From contig NZ_BOVK01000014.1 of assembly GCF_018403685.1 (NCBI RefSeq), forward strand, positions 1 through 64,000: a DNA stretch of 64,000 nt, given 5' to 3'. This DNA comes from Xylanibacillus composti (GTDB lineage Bacteria > Bacillota > Bacilli > Paenibacillales > K13). The notes below the pieces were generated by a model. That model was not told the DNA's origin and did no database searches. It worked only from the letters and a program-made list of their open reading frames with translations. The first letter of the stretch is position 1; every line of letters starts with the position of its first letter. Below, in pieces: positions 54,365 through 63,723 of this stretch. Both the position numbers and the translations under genes were made by a program.

Positions 54365-54430
54365 AAGAGTAAGACAAATTGTCTGACATTTCGGAACGGG
54401 CCTTTTCATCTCAACCGGGAGGGGATTGCC

Positions 54431-55027
54431 GTGAACCATAGCTACGAAGCGGAATATTGCAATTTGGATTTGCGTTTCGACCGCCGGCGAATCCGTGACT
54501 TCATCAGCGACCTCATTGAAGAAGGCTACTCACTGTATTGGAACGAGAACGAACAGCATTTCATCGTGGCGGTTCGCTCCGGACGCAAGCTGATTAAATT
54601 GCGTTTTGAACGGACCCATGAACGCTATAAACTGGTAGGCACCTATGCAATCAAGGATCAAAAGCTCGGAGAGCTGCTCGAGAAGATGATCAATGACACA
54701 CGTGGACACGCCGTCGTCAAGCGCTTCAAGGAACGGCAAATTCTCATCGAGAACATCATGTTTGGCGAAGTCATCCGAACAGTGGAGATCAATGGCGTAG
54801 ACCATAAAGTTGTCTTTCAGAAGCAGCCGGCCGTAACGGCAGACTCCATTATGAAAGCGCTCAAATCCTCTCGTGTCGAGGAGAGAATTCCCGTGCTTCG
54901 TCTGGAGATGGACTACGAGCTGAGCCGTTTGCATGAGCTGCTTCACCAGGGAAGCGAGGACGAGATTGCCGCGTGCAAGGCGAGACTGGCCGAGCTTCGC
55001 AGGGAAATGCTGCTGACCGAGATGTGA
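54431..55027 (+). CDS. Conserved hypothetical protein
   Basis: 198 residues from a GTG after GGGAGGGG. Basic, mixed alpha/beta N-domain (FDRRRIRDFISDLIEEGYSL), then a helical C-terminal segment (LEMDYELSRLHELLHQGSED). No recognised motif. Ends in a strong terminator, so monocistronic. An operator-like palindrome lies over its promoter. Confidence 0.7.
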   Translation: MNHSYEAEYCNLDLRFDRRRIRDFISDLIEEGYSLYWNENEQHFIVAVRSGRKLIKLRFERTHERYKLVGTYAIKDQKLGELLEKMINDTRGHAVVKRFKERQILIENIMFGEVIRTVEINGVDHKVVFQKQPAVTADSIMKALKSSRVEERIPVLRLEMDYELSRLHELLHQGSEDEIAACKARLAELRREMLLTEM

Positions 55028-55107
55028 TGAGCCGACCATGACCTGTATGATAGTCGCCAGCCGGGCAATGCCAGCGTATAAGAAGAGGACACCTGTGCCT
55101 GAATGAC

Positions 55108-55149
55108 AAAGCCGTTCGTCTGCATACCATGCGGAGGATGGCTTTTTTT
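55108..55149 (+). terminator. Rho-independent terminator
   Basis: AAGCC pairs with GGCTT and an inner CTGCAT-ACC-ATGCGG stem, followed by T7. Confidence 0.8.
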
Positions 55150-55281
55150 ATATGCGATTGCATACTCACGTTGGGATGCAGCAGCAAGATGTGGGAGAAG
55201 GCTGCTTGAAAGAGCTGAGACTATCCATTCGGAGCAGAGCCAGAGAAATCGCGGCAAGCGTCGTTTTTTCACTGCAGAACG

Positions 55282-55310
55282 TGTCCAACCGGGCGTCTAC
55301 ATGGTATAAT
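55282..55310 (+). promoter_or_regulatory. Extended -10 promoter of the gluconokinase gene
   Basis: TGG-TATAAT (55302-55310), perfect hexamer with extended -10; a poor -35 (TGTCCA) lies 17 nt upstream. The leader is about 40 nt. Confidence 0.55.
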
Positions 55311-55355
55311 GGCTTGGTATTCATAGTTCGTTGAACAGGAAGGAGCCGATGAAGG

Positions 55356-56924
55356 TTGGGGCAACAAACGGGAAGTGCCGTACCTCACCCGGATTATTGG
55401 GTTTCTGTCGATATGGGCACCACAGCCGTGAAGACGCTGTTGGTGAAGGCAGACGGAACCGCAGTCGCGTCTGTTTCCCTGGAGTATCCGCTGCATACGC
55501 CCGAGCCGGGAGCGGCGGAGCTCGATCCGAAGGAGCTGCTGCAGGCAGCGGAACAGGGCATACGCGACCTGCTGAAGGGCCGCCGCGTCAAGGCGGAACA
55601 AGTACGGGCAGTCAGCTTCAGCGCAGCGATGCACAGCCTGATGGCTGTAGACGAGCAAGGGCGTCCATTAAGCAGATTGTACACGTGGGCTGACAGCCGG
55701 GCTGCAGAAGCAGCAGCACAGCTGAAGCGGGACAAGCAAGGGTTGGAGCTTTATCGTCGGACAGGCGTGCCGATTCATCCGATGTCACCGTTAGCGAAGC
55801 TGATCTGGCTGCGTAAGGTTGAGCCGGACTTGTGGAAGAAGACCGACAAGTGGATTGGCATCAAGGAGTATTTGTTTCATTCCTGGTTCGGTACATATGT
55901 CGTCGATTATTCCCTTGCGAATGCAACGGGCTTGTTCCACATGGAGAGCTTGAGCTGGGATTCGCAGGCGCTGGAGCTGGCGGGCATTCAGGAAGATCAG
56001 CTCAGCAAGCCGGTTTCCCCGGAAACGATCATACGGGGAATGTCTGCAGAGACAGCAGATAGGCTTGGACTTCTGCCTGACACGCCGTTTGTTATCGGCG
56101 CATCCGACGGCGTGCTTGCCAACTTGGCGGCCGATGCGCTTCGTCCGGGAGAAGCGGCTATTTCCATCGGGACGAGCGGCGCGGTGCGGGCAGCAGTCGA
56201 GCGTCCATTGACAGACAAGGAAGGACGGCTATTTTGCTACTATTTGTCTGAGCAGTGCTGGATCGTAGGGGGCCCCGTGAACAACGGCGGCATCGTGCTG
56301 CGCTGGATTCGCGACGCTGTAGCTCCGCGGGAAACTGCCTATGCCAAGCAGAACGGGATAGACCCTTATGAGCACTTCACAGCGCTGGCTCAGGAAGTGC
56401 CGGCAGGCAGCGAGGGGCTGCTCTTCTTGCCGTACTTGACTGGCGAGAGAGCGCCATATTGGAACGCTGACCAGCGCGGCGTATACTTCGGGCTTTCCCT
56501 CCAGCATGATATTCGCCATATGGTGCGCGCAGCGATGGAAGGCGTGCTGTTCGCAATCGAATCGATCGTGGATCCGCTGAAGTCGATGACTGGCGACATC
56601 CATACGGTACGTGCGTCCGGCGGCTTTGCCAATTCGCCATTTTGGTGCCAGATGATGGCGGATGTCCTCGGCATCCCTGTACGCATTCCGGATTCCGTCG
56701 AGGGCTCGGCGATCGGCGCCGTCAAGCTGGCGATGCTGGCAACCGGTGCGGTGAAGTCGTACGATGAGCTTGCAGGCTGGAACGGCGGCGAGACTGTATA
56801 CGAACCGAATCCGCACAATCACGAGGTATACAGGCAGCTGATTCCGATCCATCGGCAGCTGGCCGAGTCGTCGGACCATGCGTTCCAGAGCATCGCCAGA
56901 TTCCAACAGCAAAAACGCATTTGA
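55356..56924 (+). CDS. gntK: Gluconokinase (FGGY family)
   Basis: 522 residues. SVDMGTTAVKTLL near 17 is the first phosphate loop, SFSAAMHSLM near 85, GASDGVLANLAADA near 245, and SIGTSGAVR near 268 define a FGGY kinase of the gluconate group. TTG start after AAGGAGCC; no better in-frame start exists. The following 6-phosphogluconate dehydrogenase uses its product, supporting gluconate as substrate. Confidence 0.88.
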   Translation: MGQQTGSAVPHPDYWVSVDMGTTAVKTLLVKADGTAVASVSLEYPLHTPEPGAAELDPKELLQAAEQGIRDLLKGRRVKAEQVRAVSFSAAMHSLMAVDEQGRPLSRLYTWADSRAAEAAAQLKRDKQGLELYRRTGVPIHPMSPLAKLIWLRKVEPDLWKKTDKWIGIKEYLFHSWFGTYVVDYSLANATGLFHMESLSWDSQALELAGIQEDQLSKPVSPETIIRGMSAETADRLGLLPDTPFVIGASDGVLANLAADALRPGEAAISIGTSGAVRAAVERPLTDKEGRLFCYYLSEQCWIVGGPVNNGGIVLRWIRDAVAPRETAYAKQNGIDPYEHFTALAQEVPAGSEGLLFLPYLTGERAPYWNADQRGVYFGLSLQHDIRHMVRAAMEGVLFAIESIVDPLKSMTGDIHTVRASGGFANSPFWCQMMADVLGIPVRIPDSVEGSAIGAVKLAMLATGAVKSYDELAGWNGGETVYEPNPHNHEVYRQLIPIHRQLAESSDHAFQSIARFQQQKRI

Positions 56925-57011
56925 GAAAGTAACGCGAAATATGTAAAATAAACGATAGTGTTTGGATGCAAGAATGGCTAAACCAAGACTGAAGAGAAAG
57001 AAGGAAGGGTA

Positions 57012-58418
57012 ATGTCGAAACAACAAATTGGCGTAGTAGGCTTGGCAGTAATGGGTAAAAATCTTGCACTGAACCTGGAGAGCAAGGGCTTCTCCGTATC
57101 AGTGTTCAACCGTTCGCCGGAAAAGACGAAGGAGCTCGTTGCCGAAGCGGCGGGGAAAAATCTTGTCGGCACTTATTCGGTCGAAGAGTTCGTACAATCG
57201 TTGGAAGTACCCCGCAAAATTCTGATTATGGTCAAGGCAGGCGCGCCGACAGACCAGACGATCGAACAGCTCATTCCGCATTTGGATGAAGGGGACATCC
57301 TGATTGACGGCGGCAACGCATTCTTCCCGGATACGCAGCGTCGCAACAAGGAGCTCGAAGCGAAGGGCTTCCGCTTTATCGGTACAGGTGTATCCGGCGG
57401 TGAAGAAGGCGCGTTGAAAGGCCCATCCATCATGCCAGGCGGACAGAAGAGCGCTTACGAATTGGTGGAGCCGATGCTCACTGCGATCTCCGCCAAGGTG
57501 AATGGCGATCCTTGCTGTACATATATCGGACCAGACGGCGCAGGCCATTATGTGAAGATGGTGCACAACGGTATTGAGTACGGGGACATGCAGCTCATTT
57601 GCGAAGCTTACCATCTGCTGTCGTCCGTATGCGGCCTGTCTGCCGATGAGCTTCACGAGGTGTTCACAGAGTGGAACAAGGGCGAGCTGGACAGCTATCT
57701 GATTGAGATTACGGCGGACATCTTCTCCAAGAAGGACCCGGAGACCGGCAAACCGATGGTAGAGGTCATCCTCGACACAGCCGGGCAAAAGGGTACGGGG
57801 AAATGGACAAGCCAAAGCTCCCTCGACCTGGGCGTGCCGCTTTCGATCATTACCGAGTCCGTATTCTCCCGATTTATTTCTGCGATGAAAGAAGAGCGAA
57901 CTGCCGCCAGCAAGATTTTGAACGGACCTGCGGCGAAAGAGCTTGGCGTGGACAAGAAAGCGTTCATTGAAATGGTCAGACAGGCGCTGTATGCGAGCAA
58001 AATTTGCTCCTATGCGCAAGGGTTTGCTCAAATGCGGGCGGCTTCCGAGGAGTACAATTGGAACCTGGACTATGGCAACATTGCGATGATCTTCCGCGGC
58101 GGCTGCATCATCCGCGCGCAATTCCTGCAGAACATCAAAGACGCCTATGACCGCGATGCGAATCTGGCGAATCTTCTGCTGGACCCCTATTTCAAGGGTG
58201 TGGTCGACAAGTATCAGGACGCGTGGAGAAAAGTCGTGGCGATTGCAGTAGAGCAGGGCATACCGGTTCCGGCGTTTGCCAGCGCGATCGCTTATTATGA
58301 CAGCTATCGTACAGAGCGGCTTCCGGCAAACCTGCTGCAGGCGCAGCGTGATTATTTCGGTGCCCATACGTTCAATCGCGTAGACAAGGAAGGCGTGTTC
58401 CATCATCAGTGGTTCTAA
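57012..58418 (+). CDS. gndA: 6-phosphogluconate dehydrogenase, decarboxylating
   Basis: 468 residues. [15 protein letters not shown] near 8 (NADP-binding), [20 protein letters not shown] near 120, [13 protein letters not shown] near 185 (catalytic Lys) and the C-terminal HHQWF end. Converts 6-phosphogluconate to ribulose-5-phosphate, making NADPH. Directly downstream of gluconokinase (87-nt gap), giving a gluconate-to-pentose-phosphate pair. Confidence 0.96.
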   Translation: MSKQQIGVVGLAVMGKNLALNLESKGFSVSVFNRSPEKTKELVAEAAGKNLVGTYSVEEFVQSLEVPRKILIMVKAGAPTDQTIEQLIPHLDEGDILIDGGNAFFPDTQRRNKELEAKGFRFIGTGVSGGEEGALKGPSIMPGGQKSAYELVEPMLTAISAKVNGDPCCTYIGPDGAGHYVKMVHNGIEYGDMQLICEAYHLLSSVCGLSADELHEVFTEWNKGELDSYLIEITADIFSKKDPETGKPMVEVILDTAGQKGTGKWTSQSSLDLGVPLSIITESVFSRFISAMKEERTAASKILNGPAAKELGVDKKAFIEMVRQALYASKICSYAQGFAQMRAASEEYNWNLDYGNIAMIFRGGCIIRAQFLQNIKDAYDRDANLANLLLDPYFKGVVDKYQDAWRKVVAIAVEQGIPVPAFASAIAYYDSYRTERLPANLLQAQRDYFGAHTFNRVDKEGVFHHQWF

Positions 58419-58429
58419 GCATCGGGCGC

Positions 58430-58462
58430 AAACAAGTAGGGGGATTTTCCCCCTACTTGTTT
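58430..58462. terminator. Bidirectional terminator
   Basis: AAACAAGTAGGGGG pairs perfectly with CCCCCTACTTGTTT around a 5-nt loop, serving gndA and the convergent minus gene. Confidence 0.88.
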
Positions 58463-58466
58463 GCCA

Positions 58467-58844
58467 TTATAACGTGATGCTCTGAGAGCTGCGGGTATCG
58501 GTAGGGAGGAGCCCGTACACGGCTTCCGTCAGGCAGGTGCGAAGCCGTTCGGTTTCTGTCTCGCCGGGGTGATTGTAAATCAAAGTCAAGGCAATTTCCG
58601 CGTAGTGGCGAAAATTTTGCAGAAGTCTTTCCGGAGGCAGCTCCAGAAGCCGCGGATCGTTCGCGTATACTCTGGATTTGACAAATTCCATGAACCAGAC
58701 CATATCGTTTTTGCAGAGCACATGATTGGGCTGAAGCATCTGCTCCAGCTTGGAGCCGACAACATCTGAGGGCGATATCGCACTCATGGAAGCGTTCATC
58801 TCCTTCGTTAGCGGGTGATATTCACCCGATTCGACTAGTATCAT
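58467..58844 (-). CDS. Hypothetical protein
   Basis: 125 residues from an ATG five nt after TTGGAG; a longer start at 58874 has no ribosome site. Soluble, mostly helical, with a charged central stretch (FVKSRVYANDPRLLELPPER). No motif recognised. Convergent with gndA, divergent from aroK. Confidence 0.6.
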   Translation of the reverse strand: MILVESGEYHPLTKEMNASMSAISPSDVVGSKLEQMLQPNHVLCKNDMVWFMEFVKSRVYANDPRLLELPPERLLQNFRHYAEIALTLIYNHPGETETERLRTCLTEAVYGLLPTDTRSSQSITL

Positions 58845-58937
58845 AGTTACTCCAAGAATTGGTTTTTTATACATAAAAATCGTGTCGAAGCGAAAGAAAT
58901 TCGTTTGACATAACCGATGAAATTTCGAGGTGGAATC

Positions 58938-59462
58938 GTGTCAGGAACAGTGAAAAATATTATTTTCGTCGGATTTATGGGGACGGGAAAGACGACGCTG
59001 GGCCGATTGTTGGCTGAGCGTTTGCAGTGGCCATTCATAGATTGCGATGAGAAAATTGTCCAGAAAGCTGGCATGAGCATAGCGGATTATTTCGCCATGC
59101 ATGGAGAAGCCGCTTTCCGCGATCTGGAAACCGAAGTGATTCGGGAAGTGCTGAGCGGCCGCATGCAGGTTGTGTCCACAGGCGGCGGCAGCGTGCTGCG
59201 GGAATCGAATCGTGCCTTGATGAAAAACGGGGGGCTGGTCATTGCGCTGACGGCGGACAAGGATACCATATTGCAGCGCGTGCGGCATGACTCCGGACGG
59301 CCGCTCCTGCAGGGAGACGCAGAAGCCCGAGTTGGGAAGCTCCTGAAGGAGCGGGAAGGCGCCTACGACTTTGCTGACATATCGATCAATACCGCGCAGC
59401 GGAGCATGGAGCAAGCGATTCAGCGCATCTTGGAATCGCTTGAAGCGGGCAAGCCGGAATGA
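58938..59462 (+). CDS. aroK: Shikimate kinase
   Basis: 174 residues. Walker A GFMGTGKTT near 11, shikimate-binding FIDCDEKI near 33 and FRDLETEVI near 57, and STGGGSV near 80. GTG start behind GAGGTGG; an upstream ATG at 58917 overlaps that site. Adds phosphate to shikimate; the next enzyme, EPSP synthase, is encoded two genes downstream. Confidence 0.9.
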   Translation: MSGTVKNIIFVGFMGTGKTTLGRLLAERLQWPFIDCDEKIVQKAGMSIADYFAMHGEAAFRDLETEVIREVLSGRMQVVSTGGGSVLRESNRALMKNGGLVIALTADKDTILQRVRHDSGRPLLQGDAEARVGKLLKEREGAYDFADISINTAQRSMEQAIQRILESLEAGKPE

Positions 59463-59881
59463 CGCGCACGGCTGCCCGGATCTCGATGGTTGTCGGATTT
59501 GCGGGTGCAGCCGGCGCGCTTTGCCGCTATTTCGTATCCATGCTGGGAGAGCAAGGCGGAGCGGACTTTCCATGGTCGACTCTCGCGGTCAATCTCACCG
59601 GCTGTTTTTTGCTGGCGTTCCTGTTTTACTCTGAACGGATCACAGGCAGATGGAGCGCGCAGACGCGTGCCGCTTTGTCCACCGGATTTCTCGGTTCCTT
59701 CACTACCTTCTCCGCCCTCAGTGCAGAAACGGTTATGCTCTTGGACCAAGATCGGCTATGGCAGGCCGGCGCTTATCTGTTCTTGTCCATCTGTCTGGGG
59801 TGGTTGCTGGCGGCAGCTGGATGCTGGACGGCGGGCAAGGACAATGCTCGCTTTCGCCTGCGAAAAGAGGTGAGGCCATGA
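59459..59881 (+). CDS. crcB: CrcB/Fluc fluoride channel subunit 1
   Basis: 140 residues, four transmembrane helices. GFAGAAGALCRYFV near 13, AVNLTGCFLLAFL near 43 and STGFLGSFTTFSALSAE near 75 carry the Fluc Na+ and Phe-box motifs, with both Phe residues intact. Overlaps aroK and the second subunit by ATGA at each end. Confidence 0.9.
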   Translation: MTRTAARISMVVGFAGAAGALCRYFVSMLGEQGGADFPWSTLAVNLTGCFLLAFLFYSERITGRWSAQTRAALSTGFLGSFTTFSALSAETVMLLDQDRLWQAGAYLFLSICLGWLLAAAGCWTAGKDNARFRLRKEVRP

Positions 59882-60237
59882 GCGTGCCCGCTGTTTTGCT
59901 GGTTATGGCTGGAGGCTTTGCCGGCGCAGTATGCCGATACTGGATTGGCCAGATCGCCGCACGGTTTTCCTTCAGCTTTCCAGTTGGTACATTATTCGTG
60001 AATGTGCTGGGAGCCTTTCTGCTCGGATACTTCCTGGCCAGCGATCTGCCGGAACCGCTTATGCTGTTGCTGGGCGGCGGGTATTTGGGTGCGCTTACCA
60101 CGTATTCCACCCTTTATCTTGAGCTGATCCGTCTCTATCAAGACAAGCAGCGCAAACTAGCACTCGCCTACATGCTGGCGACGTATTTGCTGGGCATTGC
60201 AGCAGCAGCTGTCGGGCTTTGGCTAGGTGCCAGATGA
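59878..60237 (+). CDS. crcB: CrcB/Fluc fluoride channel subunit 2
   Basis: 119 residues, four transmembrane helices. GGFAGAVCRYWIG near 12, FVNVLGAFLLGY near 42 and GGGYLGALTTYSTLYLE near 72. The Phe-box reads TTYST with Leu-Ala before it, so one aromatic Phe is replaced by Tyr. Unequal subunits indicate an obligate heterodimeric channel, as seen in other Gram-positive crcB pairs. Confidence 0.88.
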   Translation: MSVPAVLLVMAGGFAGAVCRYWIGQIAARFSFSFPVGTLFVNVLGAFLLGYFLASDLPEPLMLLLGGGYLGALTTYSTLYLELIRLYQDKQRKLALAYMLATYLLGIAAAAVGLWLGAR

Positions 60238-60279
60238 AGAAACATTGAAATTTTGAAATTTTGGAAGGGGAAACACTTC

Positions 60280-61569
60280 ATGAAAGCGATCGTTCATCCG
60301 ACAAATGAATTAAAGGGGGAAATTCAAGCACTTTCCTCCAAAAACTATACGACTCGTTATATGCTTGCGGCTGCTCTCGCGCAAGGTGAAAGCACCTTGC
60401 TTTACCCCGCACATAGCGAGGACAGCGATGCGATGCGCCGTTGTCTTCGGGATTTGGGCGCAGAATTGCACGAGGAAGGCCATCGCCTGCAAATCCGCGG
60501 CTTTGGCCGCAATCCGGCGCCGGTCCAGCAATTGAACGTGAGCAACGCCGGGGCGGTGCTGCGCTTTCTCATGTCAGTTGCAGCCTTTTGCCCGGACGTG
60601 ACCTTTGTGAACACTTATCCGGATTCGCTGGGCAAAAGACCGCATGATGACTTGATCGACGCGCTCCAGCAAATGAACGTGAAAATCGAGCACAACAACG
60701 GCAAGCTTCCGATCCGGATATTCGGCGGAGCGCCGAAAGGCGGGCACATCCGTGTCTCTGGAGAAGTGAGCTCTCAATATTTAAGCTCCCTGTTGTTCAT
60801 GACTCCGCTATTGGAAGAAGATTCGGAGATTGAAGTGACCGGCGATCTGAAGTCCAAGGTTGTCGTGGGACAAACGCTGGAGGTGCTGGAGCAGGCAGGC
60901 ATTCAGGTGGAAGCTGCCGCTGACCTGAGCCGCTTCCGGGTTGCCGGCCGGCAAAGCTATCGCGCCCAGCAATACGCGGTTCAGGGAGACTATCCGGGCT
61001 CTGCTGCCATATTGGCGGCCGCAGCCGTGACTCGCTCCGATGTCAAGCTGCACCGTCTATCGGAGACAAGCAAGCAGGGAGAGCGTGCCGCAGTCGATGT
61101 GCTTCGCGCGATGGGCGTGCCGCTGACGCATGAGCAGCAAATCGTCCATGTGCAAGGAAACACCAGGCTCAAGGCTGTCGAATTTGACGGGGATGCCTTT
61201 ACGGATGCCGTGTTGGCCATGGTGGCCGCAGCCGTTTTCGCAGAAGGGACATCGCGTTTCTATAATGTCGAGAATTTAAGATACAAGGAATGTGACAGAA
61301 TAACCGACTATTTGCGCGAGCTTAAGAAAGCCGGCGCGGATGTGGAAGAGCGTCAGGATGAGATTATTGTTCACGGCAAGCCTGAAGGGGTAGAAGGCGG
61401 CGTGGAGATCGACGCGCACTATGATCATCGGGTCATTATGGCGCTGTCAGTCGTAGGCTTGCGTTCTCGGAAAGGGTTGGTCATTCGCGACGCGCATCAT
61501 GTTGCGAAGTCTTACCCGCAGTATTTCGAGCATTTGTCCTCAATCGGCGCCCGAATCGAGTTGGAATAG
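60280..61569 (+). CDS. aroA: EPSP synthase (3-phosphoshikimate 1-carboxyvinyltransferase)
   Basis: 429 residues. LSSKNYTTRYMLAAALAQG near 17, SNAGAVLRFLMSVAA near 90 (PEP-site region), RPHDDLIDAL near 125, and GDAFTDAVLAMVAAA near 310. Transfers enolpyruvyl from PEP to shikimate-3-phosphate. The first catalytic Lys sits in SSKNYTTR, as in the AroA family. ATG at 60280 after GGAAGGGG. Confidence 0.92.
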   Translation: MKAIVHPTNELKGEIQALSSKNYTTRYMLAAALAQGESTLLYPAHSEDSDAMRRCLRDLGAELHEEGHRLQIRGFGRNPAPVQQLNVSNAGAVLRFLMSVAAFCPDVTFVNTYPDSLGKRPHDDLIDALQQMNVKIEHNNGKLPIRIFGGAPKGGHIRVSGEVSSQYLSSLLFMTPLLEEDSEIEVTGDLKSKVVVGQTLEVLEQAGIQVEAAADLSRFRVAGRQSYRAQQYAVQGDYPGSAAILAAAAVTRSDVKLHRLSETSKQGERAAVDVLRAMGVPLTHEQQIVHVQGNTRLKAVEFDGDAFTDAVLAMVAAAVFAEGTSRFYNVENLRYKECDRITDYLRELKKAGADVEERQDEIIVHGKPEGVEGGVEIDAHYDHRVIMALSVVGLRSRKGLVIRDAHHVAKSYPQYFEHLSSIGARIELE

Positions 61570-61605
61570 GCAGGAGAGCATTAGCCAGAACAGCATGGGA
61601 ATGGG

Positions 61606-62457
61606 ATGGTGGGAATGCGGACAATTTCGGTCATCAAATGGATATCGACTACTATGCTCATTGCAGGATTGATGTTTACGAGTGCCGTATTTACTGTTCT
61701 CGTTTATGGGAAAATAACAGGGCAGATCGGGTATGGGGAAACGCCTGTCCATGCGCATGAACAACCCGTACAGGCAGCCGGCGGGGCCGACCCGGAGGAA
61801 ATCGAGGAGGATACCGCCAACCAAGAGCCGGATGAACAGCCGCTTCCGGCAAAAGCCATGCTGGATGCCCCTCATGTTCTCCAATATCCCGAGCTGCCGC
61901 GCGGCTGTGAAATAACGAGCTTGACGATGCTGCTTCAATATAAGGGCCTGGACGTGGACAAGATGGAATTGCTGGAGCATATGCCAAGAGATGATACGCC
62001 GATCCGCTGGGGCGAAGACGGGTCCATTGCTTTCTGGGGAAATCCGCACACCGGGTTTGTTGGGGACATCACATTGAACGGCTCCGGTTTTGGCATGTAC
62101 CATAGCTCCCTGTATGTCCTGGCGAAGCAATACGTTCCTTCTACTGTGGATCTGACGGGCAAGCCCTTCGAGGATCTATTGGCTTATGTAGCGGCTGGAA
62201 CGCCGGTCGTGGTTTGGACGACTGTTCATTATGACGAGCCTACTTCTTGGATGAGCTGGGAATCGCCGATCGGTCCAGTAAGGACGACTGTTCAGGAGCA
62301 CGCTGTATTGCTGGTCGGGTACGATGAAGAGCATGTGTATGTGAATGATCCATTAAAAAAACAGAAAAGCCTAAAAGTCAAGAAGGATGGATTTATACGC
62401 AGCTGGAAAGCGCTCGGCAAACAAGCGCTATCCTATACGACAGACGAGTTCAAATAA
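61606..62457 (+). CDS. Membrane-anchored C39-family peptidase
   Basis: 283 residues. N-terminal transmembrane anchor (about 9-35), a Glu/Pro-rich linker (about 60-85), then a papain-like C39 domain: Cys in LPRGCEITSLTMLLQ near 103, His in VQEHAVLLVGYDEEHV near 230, and Asp in VNDPLKKQ. YvpB-like surface peptidase with no transporter attached. The start between 61606 and 61615 is uncertain. Confidence 0.8.
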   Translation: MVGMRTISVIKWISTTMLIAGLMFTSAVFTVLVYGKITGQIGYGETPVHAHEQPVQAAGGADPEEIEEDTANQEPDEQPLPAKAMLDAPHVLQYPELPRGCEITSLTMLLQYKGLDVDKMELLEHMPRDDTPIRWGEDGSIAFWGNPHTGFVGDITLNGSGFGMYHSSLYVLAKQYVPSTVDLTGKPFEDLLAYVAAGTPVVVWTTVHYDEPTSWMSWESPIGPVRTTVQEHAVLLVGYDEEHVYVNDPLKKQKSLKVKKDGFIRSWKALGKQALSYTTDEFK

Positions 62458-62475
62458 TCGAGGAGGCTATCCGCC

Positions 62476-62913
62476 ATGCCGTACGAACACCCTGCCAGGG
62501 AAGACATACGCAAGCTGCTTGAGCAAAGCCATACGATCGCCGTAGTCGGCTGCTCCGACAATCCGGAACGAACCTCCTATCAAATTGCGGAAGCGATGCA
62601 AGCCAAAGGCTATCGCATTATCCCTGTCAATCCGAATGCCGACAACATCTTGGGCGAAATCTGCTATCCGACTCTGATGGATGTGCCGGAGAAGATCGAT
62701 ATTGTCAATGTGTTCCGCCGCAGCGAAACAGTCGTGCCGATTGCGGAGGAGGCTGTCAGAATCGGCGCGAAGGCTTTCTGGCTGCAGTTGGGCATTCTCA
62801 ATGAGGAAGCAGGCCGCATCGCGGAGGAAGGCGGACTGACTGTCATTATGGATCGCTGCATCAAGGTGGAGGATGCCATCCTGCTGCCTGATAGGAAACA
62901 GACGGGAAAGTAA
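62476..62913 (+). CDS. CoA-binding domain protein (YccU-like)
   Basis: 145 residues. Rossmann fold: VVGCSDNPERTSYQIAEAM near 23 (CoA site), IIPVNPNADNILGE near 48, VNVFRRSETV near 77, and VIMDRCIKVE near 127. Matches succinyl-CoA-synthetase-alpha-like small CoA-binding proteins. Role unknown. AGGAGG precedes the ATG. Confidence 0.9.
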   Translation: MPYEHPAREDIRKLLEQSHTIAVVGCSDNPERTSYQIAEAMQAKGYRIIPVNPNADNILGEICYPTLMDVPEKIDIVNVFRRSETVVPIAEEAVRIGAKAFWLQLGILNEEAGRIAEEGGLTVIMDRCIKVEDAILLPDRKQTGK

Positions 62914-63000
62914 TTTGTCGTGATAATATACGGACTTCTACGGAAAACTAAATAACGGCTTCGGCAACTCGAAGCACACATTTCTTAGGAGGAGTCCACA

Positions 63001-63705
63001 GTGTACCAACCACAATCCAACTTTGGCTTTGGCGGCCAACAGCAGCAATTTGGGCAGCAGGCAGGCGCGCAATACCGCGGCATGCAGCGAACATTCCAGC
63101 CGACCGGATATGTACAATCTTCTTACAATCCGAACGCCTCCTTCTCTCAAAGCTATGCGCAAAATCCGCAAGCGGCCAGCTATCACACAGCATCGTACCG
63201 TGGTAACCAGTCTGGACACGATCAATATCTGAGAGCGGATTCTACGCAGCCGAATGCATCCAGTGCTTTCGGCGGCCAGCAAGCGATCCAGAGCACATTT
63301 GCTCAGCCGCAGGCTAATCAAGCTTTCGGCCAAAGCTTCAGCCAAAACTTTAGCCAAAGCACAGCGTTCCAGCAGCAACCGCAAAGCGCGCAAGCGTACC
63401 ATCTGGCCAACTATCGCGGGAACCAGCAGGACCATGATCAATACCTGAGAGCGGATTCCACGCAGCCGAACGCGTCTGCTGCTTTCGGCGGTCAGCAGGC
63501 ATCGCAGAGCGCATTTGCTCAGCCGCAGGCTGGTCAGGCCTATGGCCAAAGCTTCAGCCAGAGCACAGCGTTCCAGCAGCAGCCGCAAAGCGCGCAAGCT
63601 TACCATACAGCAAGCTACCGCGGCAACCAGTCTGGCCATGACCAATACTTGCGTGCCGATTCCGTTCAGCCTACGCAAAACCAAGCACAGTTTTTCGGCC
63701 GCTAA
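63001..63705 (+). CDS. Gln-rich three-repeat protein
   Basis: 234 residues, over 20% Gln, no signal peptide or Cys. GTG start after AGGAGGAG. Three near-identical modules begin at 63181, 63397 and 63601: core YHTASYRGNQSGHDQYLRAD, then a Gln/Ala/Phe spacer (FGGQQ, FAQPQ, FQQQPQSAQ). Spacing is 216 then 204 nt; the 12-nt difference is a duplicated FSQN. The composition suggests a spore or surface structural protein, but I cannot name the family. Confidence 0.7.
   Translation: MYQPQSNFGFGGQQQQFGQQAGAQYRGMQRTFQPTGYVQSSYNPNASFSQSYAQNPQAASYHTASYRGNQSGHDQYLRADSTQPNASSAFGGQQAIQSTFAQPQANQAFGQSFSQNFSQSTAFQQQPQSAQAYHLANYRGNQQDHDQYLRADSTQPNASAAFGGQQASQSAFAQPQAGQAYGQSFSQSTAFQQQPQSAQAYHTASYRGNQSGHDQYLRADSVQPTQNQAQFFGR
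63181..63660 (+). repeat. Three tandem coding repeats of 204-216 bp
   Basis: DNA-level near-identity of the repeated RGN-GHDQYLRAD module and its Gln-rich spacer indicates recent in-frame duplication rather than conserved divergence. Confidence 0.75.
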
Positions 63706-63723
63706 GTCGGCTAAGATCGCACG

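Noticed and set aside
57099-58406. 435-codon minus-strand frame inside gndA
   Set aside because: Antisense to a highly conserved dehydrogenase.
58845-58937. Possible fluoride riboswitch before aroK-crcB
   Set aside because: The leader is short and shows no crcB-motif pseudoknot elements.
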